Shown here one piece after another: positions 44,501 to 52,703 of a DNA stretch of 64,000 nt (positions within the stretch are counted from its first letter, which is position 1; every line of letters begins with the position of its first letter). The notes beneath the pieces are model-generated. The model was not told where the DNA came from. It ran no database searches and saw nothing but the letters and a program-made list of their open reading frames with translations. Source of the DNA: Thiobius zoothamnicola. GTDB taxonomy: Bacteria > Pseudomonadota > Gammaproteobacteria > Chromatiales > Chromatiaceae. Both the position numbers and the translations under genes were made by a program. The stretch spans positions 62,001-126,000 of the forward strand of contig OY782758.1 in the NCBI GenBank assembly GCA_963678215.1, given 5' to 3'.

Positions 44501-46163
44501 GCGTCACTCAACCCCTGGGGTGGGCTTGATTTCACCGCCGCCGCATCATGACATTTATTCCATCGAGGATCTGGCCCAACTGATTTACGACTTGAAAAAT
44601 GTTCAGCCAGCGGCGCGTATCAGTGTCAAGCTGGTATCTGAAGTGGGGGTTGGCACTGTCGCGGCGGGCGTGTCCAAAGCGCATGCGGATCATGTCACTA
44701 TCGCTGGCTATGACGGTGGTACGGGGGCGTCGCCGCTGACTTCGGTCAAGCATGCCGGTTCGCCTTGGGAAATCGGCTTGGCTGAAACCCACCAGACTCT
44801 GGTGCTGAATCGCCTGCGTTCCCGGATTGCTGTACAAGCCGACGGCGGCATGCGCACGGGACGTGATGTCGTCATCGCCGCTTTGTTGGGTGCGGATGAA
44901 ATTGGCTTTGCCACAGCTCCGTTGATCGCTGAAGGCTGCATCATGATGCGCAAATGCCATCTGAACACCTGCCCGGTTGGTGTCGCCACTCAGGATCCGG
45001 TATTACGCAAACGCTTCACCGGCAAACCCGAACATGTCATTAACTATTTCTTCTTCGTCGCTGAAGAAGTGCGGCAACTCATGTCCAAACTGGGTTTCCG
45101 TCGCTTTGATGAAATGATCGGCCAAATGGATAAGCTGGATATGCGTCAGGCGATCCAACATTGGAAAGCGAAAGGACTGGATTACAGTCGTTTGCTGAGC
45201 AAACCGTTGCAAGCAACTGGTGCCGCTTTGTATTGTTCTGAAAAGCAAGATCATGGCATTGACAAGGCGCTGGACAATCAATTGATTGAACAAGCCCAAC
45301 CCGCCTTGCAAAAAGGCGAGGCGGTCACGCTAGATATCGCTATCAATAATACCAATCGCTCCTTCGGTGCTTTGCTATCGGGTCGGCTGGCTGAAAAATA
45401 CGGTCATGCCGGATTACCGGATGACACGATTCAGATTCACGCCAAAGGCACCGCCGGTCAATCTTTCGGTGCCTGGGTTGCCCGGGGTGTCACCATCAAA
45501 TTGACTGGCGAAGGCAATGATTATGTCGGTAAAGGCTTGTCAGGCGGGAAATTGATTATCATGCCGCCAGCGGCATGCAAAATCGCTTGTGCCGAAGAGA
45601 ATGTGATTGTGGGCAACACGGTGTTGTTTGGCGCGATCAGTGGTGAATGCTATTTCAATGGCGTCGGTGGTGAGCGTTTCGCCGTGCGTAACTCTGGTGC
45701 GACCGCCGTGATTGAAGGCGTTGGTGATCATTGCTGCGAATACATGACAGGCGGGGTCGTGGTCGTGCTTGGCCAGACCGGACGTAATTTCGCCGCCGGT
45801 ATGTCAGGCGGCATTGCCTATGTGTTGGATGAGGATGACAGCTTTGCGCAACGTTGCAATCTGGCTCAAGTCGAGCTGGAGCCGATTCGGGAAGAAGACG
45901 ATGCGTTGGAGGCCTTATGCCATCAGGGTGGTGATCTGGAAACCCATGGCCGGGTGGACGTGTCGCACGACATGACACGGTTTGACGCCATCCGTCTCAA
46001 GCAATTGATTGAAAATCATCGAGACCATACGAATTCCAGCGTCGCCCGGAAAATACTTGATGATTGGGACGAGTATTTGCCGAAATTCCGTAAGGTGATG
46101 CCGGTTGAATATCGTCGGGCCTTATTGGAGATACAGGCGGAACAGGCCAAGCAAGCGGCTTGA
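41541..46163 (+). CDS. gltB: Glutamate synthase large subunit
   Basis: 1540 residues. A short propeptide ends before the N-terminal glutaminase Cys 22 in 'HDACGVGF'. The glutaminase domain (to ~430) and central domain are followed by the FMN-binding synthase domain and the 3Fe-4S cluster cysteines C1133, C1139, C1144 ('EGCIMMRKCHLNTCPVG'). A C-terminal Gly-rich beta-helix ('GVGERFAVRNSG ... GGVVVVLGQTGRNF') closes it. It makes glutamate from 2-oxoglutarate and glutamine with GltD. A long leader with a stable hairpin precedes it, and copy c of the dispersed repeat follows. Confidence 0.97.
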   Translation: MSYHTLPLQQGLYNPANEHDACGVGFVAHIKGRKSHDIVSQGLTILKRLQHRGAVGADPRAGDGAGLLMQIPDRFFRAVVDFTLPLEGQYAVGMLFLPQEAAQRATAQRMVEQLIADERQDLLGWRDVPVNNASLGDSVLPTEPCVRQVFVACGADCADQDAFERKLFIIRKQIENLAQTVRQEGGGDFYFSSFSSRTLVYKGMLLADQVGEYYPDLADERLVSAMALVHQRFSTNTFPTWNLAHPFRMVAHNGEINTVRGNVNWMAARKHCMQSEILGEDLAKIWPLIPEGQSDTACFDNAFELLVMGGYSMAEAMMMLIPEAWAGNPQMDEQRRAFYEYHAALIEPWDGPAAVAFTDGRQIGATLDRNGLRPARYLITDDDLVVMGSEMGVLPIPEEKIIKKWRLQPGKMFLIDMEKGRIIDDVELKAELAGALPYQDWLDKSQIHLEALPSDVEVASLDEQTLLNRQQAFGYTQEDIKFLLTPMLVTGMEAIGSMGADNPPAVLSDKPKHLSNYFKQLFAQVTNPPIDPIREEIVMSLVSLVGPRPNLLGLKGNNANMRLECKQPVLTNLDLERIRHVEESSEGAFRTKTLPITYSVSQGESSMASALDALCANAEQAVLDGHNILILSDRAVDAANIAIPALLATSAVHQHLISKGLRTESGLVVETGAALEVHHFATLAGYGAEAINPYLVFETIESILPDLPDAPDFAEACKRYIKAVGKGLFKVMSKMGISTYQSYCGAQIFDAVGLSTAFVTRYFTGTPTLIEGVGLDEIAAEARRWHHNAYGNTAIYKLHLDVGGDYAYRIRGEDHIWTPETISKLQHAVRGENAATYAEYAQLINEQNERLLTLRGLMTFKFADAPVPLDEVEPASEIVKRFATGAMSFGSISYEAHSTLARAMNQIGGKSNTGEGGEEPERFNPLPDGSRNPERSAIKQVASGRFGVTTEYLVNADDIQIKMAQGAKPGEGGQLPGHKVNQQIARVRHSTPGVGLISPPPHHDIYSIEDLAQLIYDLKNVQPAARISVKLVSEVGVGTVAAGVSKAHADHVTIAGYDGGTGASPLTSVKHAGSPWEIGLAETHQTLVLNRLRSRIAVQADGGMRTGRDVVIAALLGADEIGFATAPLIAEGCIMMRKCHLNTCPVGVATQDPVLRKRFTGKPEHVINYFFFVAEEVRQLMSKLGFRRFDEMIGQMDKLDMRQAIQHWKAKGLDYSRLLSKPLQATGAALYCSEKQDHGIDKALDNQLIEQAQPALQKGEAVTLDIAINNTNRSFGALLSGRLAEKYGHAGLPDDTIQIHAKGTAGQSFGAWVARGVTIKLTGEGNDYVGKGLSGGKLIIMPPAACKIACAEENVIVGNTVLFGAISGECYFNGVGGERFAVRNSGATAVIEGVGDHCCEYMTGGVVVVLGQTGRNFAAGMSGGIAYVLDEDDSFAQRCNLAQVELEPIREEDDALEALCHQGGDLETHGRVDVSHDMTRFDAIRLKQLIENHRDHTNSSVARKILDDWDEYLPKFRKVMPVEYRRALLEIQAEQAKQAA

Positions 46164-46191
46164 TTTTTCGCGGCATCAAGCTATTTACAGG

Positions 46192-46233
46192 TAGCATTGT
46201 CAAGCAGTTACGCTTGCTCTCATGACGATGCTA
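46192..46233. repeat. Dispersed intergenic inverted repeat, copy c, between gltB and gltD
   Basis: TAGCATTGTCA (46192-46202) and TGACGATGCTA (46223-46233) form an 11-bp stem with one T-G mismatch that would be a wobble pair in RNA. An inner AAGC/GCTT stem extends it. This is the most complete of four copies seen in the window and lies 28 bases after the gltB stop. It may act as an RNA-stabilising or attenuating hairpin between the two gltBD genes. Confidence 0.6.
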
Positions 46234-46285
46234 TCCAGGCGGACAGGGTTTTATGCTGACCGCCATTGATAATCGGATAAGTGAT

Positions 46286-47734
46286 ATGGGTAAGCCAACA
46301 GGTTTTAGAGAAATTGAACGTCAAGATCGCGCCTATGCGCCAACGGCTGACCGGGTGACGCATTACCAGGAGTTCGTGATTGCGTTGGGTGATGAGGATG
46401 TCAGCGCGCAAGGCGCGCGTTGTATGGATTGCGGTATTCCGTTTTGTCACGCTGGCTGTCCGGTCGATAACCTGATTCCTGATTGGAACGATCTGGTTTA
46501 TCGTGGTGACTGGCGGAAGGCGATTGACGTGCTGCACAGCACCAACAACTTTCCTGAAGTGACCGGACGCATTTGCCCCGCTCCCTGTCAGGAATCGTGC
46601 ACGCTGAACATCACGGATGAGCCTGTGACGATCAAAACGATTGAGTGCGCCATTGTTGATAAGGCTTGGGAAAATGACTGGATCCAGCCACAAATCGCTG
46701 CCCAGAAAACCGGTAAAAAAGTCGCCGTTGTCGGTTCCGGGCCGGCTGGGTTGGCTGCCGCTCAACAACTTGCCCGGGCGGGTCATCAGGTCGTGGTTTA
46801 TGAACGTCAAGACCGGATCGGCGGCTTGTTGCGCTATGGCATCCCGGATTTCAAACTCGATAAAGGTCTGATTGACCGACGCATCCGGCAAATGGAGGCT
46901 GAAGGCGTCGAATTCCGGGTCAACGTGCAAGTCGGCGTGGATATCCCGGCCAGGCAATTGCATGACGATTATGATGCTGTACTACTGACTGGTGGATCTG
47001 AGCAACCGCGCGATTTGCCTATCCCGGGCCGTGAATTACATGGCGTGGAATTCGCCATGGATTTTCTGCGCGCCAACAGCAAAGTGGTGCAAGACGTAGC
47101 GGGTGCGGAAGCGGATCTGATCAGCGCCCGGAATAAAAATGTCGTGGTGATTGGCGGTGGTGATACCGGATCTGATTGCATTGGCACCTCAAATCGACAT
47201 GGCGCTGCTTCAGTCACTCAAATTGAAATTCTGGATAAACCGCCGGTGCGGGAAGACAAGGCGCTCACTTGGCCAGACTGGCCGCATAAATTACGCACTT
47301 CAACCTCGCAGGAAGAAGGTTGCGAACGTCTGTGGAATGTCGCCACTGAAGCTTTTATTGACGATGGTCAGGGTAACTTGAAGGGGTTGAAATGCCATCT
47401 GGTCAGTTGGGACAAAGATGATCAAGGTCGTTGGCAGATGTCGGAAGTCGAAGGTTCTGAATTTGAGCTTAAAGCGGATCTGGTCACTTTGGCGATGGGC
47501 TTCATGCATCCGGTCCATCAAGGCATGTTGGAAGAACTTGGCGTCAAATTGGATGCGCGCGGTAATGTGGATGGTGTCACTGAAGGGCAGGATGCCTATA
47601 AAACCTCTATCACAGGCGTTTTTGCCGCAGGGGACATGCGTCGTGGCCAGTCATTAGTGGTGTGGGCGATCCGGGAAGGACGACAAGCCGCACGGGCCGT
47701 GGATGTTTATTTGATGGGGGCGTCTGGTTTATAA
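46286..47734 (+). CDS. gltD: Glutamate synthase small subunit
   Basis: 482 residues from ATG 46286 (MGKPTGFREIER, the family start); ATG 46253 in frame is possible. Two N-terminal cysteine motifs bind 4Fe-4S clusters: C46-C49-C54-C58 and C97-C101-C105. FAD and NADPH dinucleotide folds follow ('VAVVGSGPAGLAAA', 'VVVIGGGDTGSDCIGT', 'VFAAGDMRRGQSLVVWAI'). It passes electrons from NADPH to GltB. The gap from gltB is 122 bases and contains the inverted repeat. Confidence 0.97.
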   Translation: MGKPTGFREIERQDRAYAPTADRVTHYQEFVIALGDEDVSAQGARCMDCGIPFCHAGCPVDNLIPDWNDLVYRGDWRKAIDVLHSTNNFPEVTGRICPAPCQESCTLNITDEPVTIKTIECAIVDKAWENDWIQPQIAAQKTGKKVAVVGSGPAGLAAAQQLARAGHQVVVYERQDRIGGLLRYGIPDFKLDKGLIDRRIRQMEAEGVEFRVNVQVGVDIPARQLHDDYDAVLLTGGSEQPRDLPIPGRELHGVEFAMDFLRANSKVVQDVAGAEADLISARNKNVVVIGGGDTGSDCIGTSNRHGAASVTQIEILDKPPVREDKALTWPDWPHKLRTSTSQEEGCERLWNVATEAFIDDGQGNLKGLKCHLVSWDKDDQGRWQMSEVEGSEFELKADLVTLAMGFMHPVHQGMLEELGVKLDARGNVDGVTEGQDAYKTSITGVFAAGDMRRGQSLVVWAIREGRQAARAVDVYLMGASGL

Positions 47735-47837
47735 GATTCTCCGGGGCTGAGTGTTTGGCCAATTGATCGCTTGACAGGCCGAACATAAAATACGGTGGAA
47801 TATTTCAGCTGATCAATTCACTCAATTGGAGGCCGTC

Positions 47838-48584
47838 ATGCCAGCCTATGAACACCTTGCGGATAATTTTAGCCATGGTCATGTTGTTTATGGTTTGGAT
47901 GGCCCCCGGAAACAAGCTTTAAACGCGTTGCAAACCCATGGCTTTGAACGAACCTCGAAAGTTTCAAAACCTTTTAGTTGTGGACTCGCTAGTAAAACGA
48001 AACGGAATATTATTATTCAAAATGATCTGACGAATGCCGTGTGGGATCCAGGGAGTGCCAATCAATACGCTACGGATAAAAACATCAAGAAGGCATTAGT
48101 CAATGGACAGACAGGGATCCATTTTAAAGCGCTCCTGTCAGGACACGATAAATATAATGTTGCTTCCCGTGTTGACCCGGAAACTGATCCAGTCAAGAAA
48201 GCCACGAATGCCTGGAAACGCACCAGTAAAGCCGGGTTGGAGTTTCATGTAAAAAACAATCGAACGGTTCACTTCATCATGACTGGCCTGAACATTCATG
48301 ACATCGCATCAAAATCAGGTCATGGGCAAAGTATCACCAGTTCAGAGTTACGTTGGTTGTACAGGCATCGGCATCTGGATAATGTGAAAGATAACGTGAA
48401 ATTCTATAAGGCAGATCAAGAAATGAGCCACGATGAGGTATTTAGCGATCCCGCGTGGGGGGCTTATAGGCCGAAGCATTTATATCAGGGGGATTGGGAA
48501 AGAACCTCCCGACGGTCCGATTCACTTGATGAAGGTTCAAGATATAAGCCGATGCCCACGCGAGTACGGTTAAATTCCGTTTAG
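47838..48584 (+). CDS. Protein of unknown function, possible secreted toxin or effector
   Basis: 248 residues from ATG 47838, with TTGGAGG upstream. It has no signal peptide or transmembrane segment. A stretch near the middle, 'VHFIMTGLNIHDIASKSGHGQSITSSELRWLYRHRHLDNVKDNVKFYK', looks like a conserved core of a family found in bacterial toxin-like or orphan proteins: hydrophobic strand, then Ser-Glu-Leu-Arg-Trp-x-Tyr-Arg. I cannot name the family. It stands alone between gltD and the nitrate-type operon, and its end overlaps the ABC ATPase gene by 4 bases on the opposite strand. Confidence 0.6.
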   Translation: MPAYEHLADNFSHGHVVYGLDGPRKQALNALQTHGFERTSKVSKPFSCGLASKTKRNIIIQNDLTNAVWDPGSANQYATDKNIKKALVNGQTGIHFKALLSGHDKYNVASRVDPETDPVKKATNAWKRTSKAGLEFHVKNNRTVHFIMTGLNIHDIASKSGHGQSITSSELRWLYRHRHLDNVKDNVKFYKADQEMSHDEVFSDPAWGAYRPKHLYQGDWERTSRRSDSLDEGSRYKPMPTRVRLNSV

Positions 48585-49378
48585 CGTTTCTCAGATTGTT
48601 GATGCCGTTCATGTAAAAAACGCACCACTTCAGCACGATAGTGGTTGTATTGCGGATTCTCCGCCAAGGCCAATCGATCACGTGGGCGTTCCAGCTCAAT
48701 CGGCAGAATTTCGCCAACCGAGGCATTCGGCCCATTGCTCATCATCACGATCCGGTCAGAGAGTAGTACGGCTTCGTCCACGTCGTGCGTGATCATGATC
48801 ACGGTATTGTTTAACGCGTTCTGAATTTCCATTAATGCGTCTTGCATGTGAGTCCGGGTGAGCGAGTCCAGTGCGCCAAATGGTTCGTCCATCAGCAGTA
48901 CTTTGGGTTGCATGGAAAGCGCGCGGGCGATGCCGACACGCTGTTTCATGCCGCCGGATATTTCATCCGGGCGAAGCTCCAGCGCATGGCTCATGCGCAC
49001 CAGTTCCAGGTTGTGCCGCGTCCATGCATCTCTTTCCGCTTTGCTTTTGGTCTTTTTGAAGACTTTATCAACGGCTAAACGCACATTGTCGTATACGGTC
49101 AGCCAGGGCAGCAGAGAGTGGTTCTGGAATACCACGGCGCGATCAGGCCCTGGGGTATCGACTTCGCTTCCTTCCAGTATCACGCCGCCGATGTTGGCTT
49201 GCAGTAAGCCAGCGACAATGTTCAACACGGTCGATTTTCCGCAACCCGAGTGACCAATTAAGGTGATGAACTCGCCTTGATTGACTTTCAGGTTGACATC
49301 TTCTAATACGGTGAGTGGGCCATTATCGGTCGGGAAAGTGATGCCGACATGGTCAATATTCAGGTAATTCGTACTCAT
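48581..49378 (-). CDS. Nitrate-type ABC transporter ATPase
   Basis: 265 residues. Walker A 'GHSGCGKST', signature 'ISGGMKQRVGIARAL', Walker B 'VLLMDEPFGALD', and the nitrate/sulfonate/taurine-family ending ('IVMMSNGPNASVGEILPIELERPRDR'). It matches NrtD/CmpD-type ATPases that power uptake of nitrate, cyanate or bicarbonate. It is the last gene of the cluster that starts with the NrtA-like protein, and the context (redox genes for nitrogen) favours nitrate or nitrite. Confidence 0.88.
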   Translation of the reverse strand: MSTNYLNIDHVGITFPTDNGPLTVLEDVNLKVNQGEFITLIGHSGCGKSTVLNIVAGLLQANIGGVILEGSEVDTPGPDRAVVFQNHSLLPWLTVYDNVRLAVDKVFKKTKSKAERDAWTRHNLELVRMSHALELRPDEISGGMKQRVGIARALSMQPKVLLMDEPFGALDSLTRTHMQDALMEIQNALNNTVIMITHDVDEAVLLSDRIVMMSNGPNASVGEILPIELERPRDRLALAENPQYNHYRAEVVRFLHERHQQSEKR

Positions 49379-49388
49379 GGTGGTTTCC

Positions 49389-50381
49389 TTATCGCAAGAC
49401 CGCGTTTTTGTCCCAATTCACTTGACGTTGCAGCATCAACATCATGCGATCCAACCAGAAACCAATCAGGCCGATCACCAATACCGCCACCATGATACGC
49501 GCCAGCGAATTGGAGCTGCCATTCTGGAATTCATCCCAAACGAATTTGCCCAGACCGGGGTTTTGCGCCAGCATTTCAGCGGCAATCAACACCATCCAGG
49601 CAATGCCCAGACTCAGGCGCAAGCCGGTGAAGATCATCGGCACCGAGGAGGGCAATACAATTTTGCGCGTGCGCGTCCACCAGTCCAGTTGCAGCACCCG
49701 GCTGACATTGATCAAATCAGGATTGACGCCGGATACCCCAACGGCGGTATTGATGATGGTCGGCCATAAGCAACAGAGCGATACCACGATGGCCGAATTG
49801 ATGAAGGATTTTTCCAGCCAGGGGTCTTCACTGACATATACGGCGGAGACCACCAGTGTAACCAGCGGGAGCCAGGCTAGCGGCGAAACCGGTTTGAACA
49901 GTTGGATGATCGGGTTAAAGGCTTGATACAGTATCTGGTTCATACCAATCACAATACCGATGGGTATGGCGATCAGCGAGGCAATGATAAAACCGGTCAT
50001 AACGGTCATCAGGCTGATGCTGATTTGTTGCGGAAAAGTGACCGGGCCAGTGTATTTGCGTTGCAGATAACGGTCGATTTTTTCCTGCGGTTTGCCTTGC
50101 GCACGTGCTTTGTCCGCTTTTTGCTGCATACGTTCATAAAAAGCCGCCGCTTTATCTTGTTCCGCCTGATGCTCCTGATATAGCGTAACGCCTTGCTGCA
50201 TCACCGCCAGTGGGCCGGGGAAAGCGCCTAATGATGTTTGGATATTTTGCGCGCCAGCCGACCAGATTAAACCGAATACCAATAGCGCGGTGATCGGTAT
50301 GAGTAGATTCATCAGTTGGCGTTTACCGATTGTGACAGCGCGCGCCAACCCATTCCATTGAAACAGCTTTTGATACGACAT
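49389..50381 (-). CDS. Nitrate-type ABC transporter permease
   Basis: 330 residues. There are two N-terminal helices around a ~65-residue charged insertion ('EHQAEQDKAAAFYERMQQKADKARAQG', a likely short coiled coil). Five further helices carry the binding-protein-dependent permease loop (EAA-like 'ISRVLQLDWWTRTRKIVLPSSVPMIFTGLRLSLG'). It fits the NrtB/CmpB/SsuC group, and the insertion is longer than I expect for NrtB. It is 10 bases from the ATPase gene and 1 base from the nrtA-like gene. Confidence 0.85.
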   Translation of the reverse strand: MSYQKLFQWNGLARAVTIGKRQLMNLLIPITALLVFGLIWSAGAQNIQTSLGAFPGPLAVMQQGVTLYQEHQAEQDKAAAFYERMQQKADKARAQGKPQEKIDRYLQRKYTGPVTFPQQISISLMTVMTGFIIASLIAIPIGIVIGMNQILYQAFNPIIQLFKPVSPLAWLPLVTLVVSAVYVSEDPWLEKSFINSAIVVSLCCLWPTIINTAVGVSGVNPDLINVSRVLQLDWWTRTRKIVLPSSVPMIFTGLRLSLGIAWMVLIAAEMLAQNPGLGKFVWDEFQNGSSNSLARIMVAVLVIGLIGFWLDRMMLMLQRQVNWDKNAVLR

Positions 50382-50382
50382 C

Positions 50383-51783
50383 TTATAAAACCTGATCGCC
50401 TTTCAAGCCGATTTTAAGTGAATCAATATAAGCGTTTGGTTGTTCGCCATCGAATATGACGCCATCGATAAAGTCGTCCTGTGCGGGTTTGTAACCGCTT
50501 TCCTTGTCGAAATCAGGAAATTCGCTGGCTTCCATATAACCTTCTGCGATCAACGCTTTGGCCGCTTGGGCATAAATATCGGGGCGGTAAACATTTTTGG
50601 CGACTTCGTGGAACCAAGCATCCGGTTTGGGTTCGCTGATCTGGCCCCAGCGGCGCATTTGCGTCAGATACCAAATAGCATCCGAATAATAGGGGTAGGT
50701 GGCGTTGTAGCGGAAGAACACGTTGAAATCAGACATTGTACGTCTGTCGCCTTTTTCGTATTCGAAATAACCCGTCATTGAGTTGGCGATGACTTCGTAA
50801 TCTGCGCCGACATAATGGGATTGTGATAAGTATTTGACGGCCTCTGGGCGATTGGCATTATTGTCGGCATCCAGCCATTTGGCGGCGCGCAGCAATGCTT
50901 TGACAATGCGGACGCTGGTATTCGGGTATTTCTCGGTGAATGCTTGGGTGAGTCCAAACACTTTTTCCGGATTGTTTTTCCAGATTTCATAATCAGTGAT
51001 CACGGGCACGCCAATGCCTTTGAATACAGCTTGTTGATTCCAGGGTTCGCCAACGCAATAGCCATGAATGGTGCCTGCTTCCAATGTGGCGGGCATTTGC
51101 GGCGGCGGCGTGACGGATAAAAGTGCATCCGCATCAATGGTGCCGGCGATGTCGCCCTTGTGTGGTGCATAGTAGCCGGGGTGAATGTCGCCCGAGGCCA
51201 GCCAATAGCGCAGTTCGTAATTATGTGTCGAAACCGGGAATACCATGCCCATTTTGAAGGGCTTGCCATCAGCTTGGTATTGATCGACCACTTTTTTCAG
51301 GTATTCCGCCTTGATTGGATGTTCCGGTTTACCGTCTGGTTGTTTGGGTGCATGCGTTTTCATGGCCTGCCAGACGGCATTGGAAACTGTGATGCCATTA
51401 CCGTTCAAATCCATTGAAAAAGGTGTGATGATGTGCGCTTTAGTGCCAAAACCAATGGTTGCTGCAAGCGGTTGACCAGCCAGCATGTGCGCGCCATCCA
51501 ATTGGCCATCGATGACACCGTCCAGCAGCACCTTCCAGTTGGCTTGTGCTTCAAGTGTGACGAACAGGTCCTCATCCTCGAAATAGCCTTTTTCTTTGGC
51601 GATGGCGAGCGGAGCCATGTCAGTCAGCTTGATGAAACCGAATTTCAATTCATCTTTTTCCGGGTCGCCGATAGTGGATGCTGAGGCGTTTACACCCATT
51701 ATTAATAAGGCGATAAGGGTGATTTGATGAAAAAGCCTGTACGGATGAGGTAGAGCGGCGGGTCTTGATGAGGCAGCAGACAT
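50383..51783 (-). CDS. Nitrate/bicarbonate-type substrate-binding protein (NrtA/CmpA family)
   Basis: 466 residues with an N-terminal hydrophobic signal or anchor sequence (ending near 'GVNASAS'). It has the NrtA/CmpA pattern: 'GFIKLTDMAPLAIAKEKGYFEDEDL', 'ANWKVLLDGVIDGQLDGAHMLAGQPL', and 'GYCVGEPWNQQAVFKGIG'. It would bind nitrate or nitrite (NrtA) or bicarbonate (CmpA) in the periplasm; sequence by eye cannot separate them, but the neighbouring redox genes favour nitrogen. GGAG lies 9 bases before the ATG. It probably starts its own transcript or continues the upstream redox operon after a 272-base gap. Confidence 0.88.
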   Translation of the reverse strand: MSAASSRPAALPHPYRLFHQITLIALLIMGVNASASTIGDPEKDELKFGFIKLTDMAPLAIAKEKGYFEDEDLFVTLEAQANWKVLLDGVIDGQLDGAHMLAGQPLAATIGFGTKAHIITPFSMDLNGNGITVSNAVWQAMKTHAPKQPDGKPEHPIKAEYLKKVVDQYQADGKPFKMGMVFPVSTHNYELRYWLASGDIHPGYYAPHKGDIAGTIDADALLSVTPPPQMPATLEAGTIHGYCVGEPWNQQAVFKGIGVPVITDYEIWKNNPEKVFGLTQAFTEKYPNTSVRIVKALLRAAKWLDADNNANRPEAVKYLSQSHYVGADYEVIANSMTGYFEYEKGDRRTMSDFNVFFRYNATYPYYSDAIWYLTQMRRWGQISEPKPDAWFHEVAKNVYRPDIYAQAAKALIAEGYMEASEFPDFDKESGYKPAQDDFIDGVIFDGEQPNAYIDSLKIGLKGDQVL

Positions 51784-52055
51784 GATGCGGTTCTCCAGAT
51801 ATTAGCAACATTCTAGTGTGCAGCATGATACGTGCCAATTAAATCAAATTTAGACCATCAACGGGATGCGAAGGCCGCCTCTCTCTTTTGCAACACGGGT
51901 CGGTTTCGTGTTCGTCGAAAGTGGCGAAACACCCGCATTCTGTCAGCCCAATCATGATGGGGGTTGGTCAAAAGCGTGGTTGCCTTAACCAAGTGCTTAA
52001 GGAGAACGCACCGTGTCCAACCCACATATCATGGCCGTCAAATTCAAATTGACGC
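51784..52055 (-). promoter_or_regulatory. Leader region between the DUF3365 gene and the nrtA-like gene
   Basis: This 272-base region contains two hairpins readable on the minus strand: CGTCAA/TTGACG (52036-52054), directly after the DUF3365 stop, and CCTTAA/TTAAGG (51983-52002). A NasR-type nitrate-responsive antitermination leader would be placed here, but I cannot recognise its conserved hexaloop or a clean terminator. Confidence 0.35.
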
Positions 52056-52664
52056 TTAGCTTTCGACAGGAATACGAATAACCACACCTCCCATGACTTC
52101 GCCCATTTTGAAGTTGCGGCGCGGCGAGTCTTTGTGTTTGTTATGACAGGATATGCAAACTGGCGCGACGGCGATATCGGCATAGACAGCGGTGAAGTAA
52201 TGCTTTCCGCCCAGTTTCTCGGTGGCGTAGTAGTTTTTCCCTTTATTGTCCACAACGTATTTCAAACCCTTTTTCTCCTCCTCGGTTCTTGGCGCGTTCT
52301 GTGAATTAATGGGCCATAACGATTGCAAAGAATAAGAGAAGTTGAGATTGGGGTGTTTTTTCGCGCGTTTGGCGGCGAGTTCTGCGCCAAAGCGGAACAT
52401 TTGGGCCGGTAGAACCAAAGCTTTGTCGTCTTCAAAGTATTCAGATGCTTCAATCACTTTTTCTTTTTTCACCAGACGATGAACGATTTTGCGCGTGTAG
52501 ATGGTGCGGTCAGCATCCAGCACCAAGTGCAAAGCATCAGCCATGGTTTTGGGGCTGATCATGGGTTTGTCTGCCATATCCTGGGCTGCTCCACTCTGGG
52601 AGATGGCCAATAATGGGGCGATGAGTAAGGATAGGTGGATATATTTGGTTAAAGTCAGTTGCAT
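52056..52664 (-). CDS. DUF3365-family c-type cytochrome, periplasmic
   Basis: 202 residues from ATG 52664 (GGAGAAACC upstream); the frame extends 39 bases further without a ribosome site. The signal peptide ends near 'SQSGAAQ'. The mature protein fits DUF3365 (Tll0287-like): 'KTMADALHLVLDADRTIYTRKIVHRLVKKE', 'ALVLPAQMFRFGAELAAKRAKKHPNLNFSYSLQSLWPIN', and one heme motif CISCH near the C-terminus. Such domains often sit on sensor or redox proteins. It lies between the multiheme cytochrome gene and the nitrate-type ABC genes, suggesting a role in that electron chain. Confidence 0.82.
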   Translation of the reverse strand: MQLTLTKYIHLSLLIAPLLAISQSGAAQDMADKPMISPKTMADALHLVLDADRTIYTRKIVHRLVKKEKVIEASEYFEDDKALVLPAQMFRFGAELAAKRAKKHPNLNFSYSLQSLWPINSQNAPRTEEEKKGLKYVVDNKGKNYYATEKLGGKHYFTAVYADIAVAPVCISCHNKHKDSPRRNFKMGEVMGGVVIRIPVES

Positions 52665-52703
52665 GGTGGTTTCTCCAAACCGGATGGATTGATATCCAAT
52701 CAA

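Noticed and set aside
47771..47800. TTGACA as a sigma-70 promoter for the orphan gene
   Set aside because: No -10 box is found at a suitable distance.
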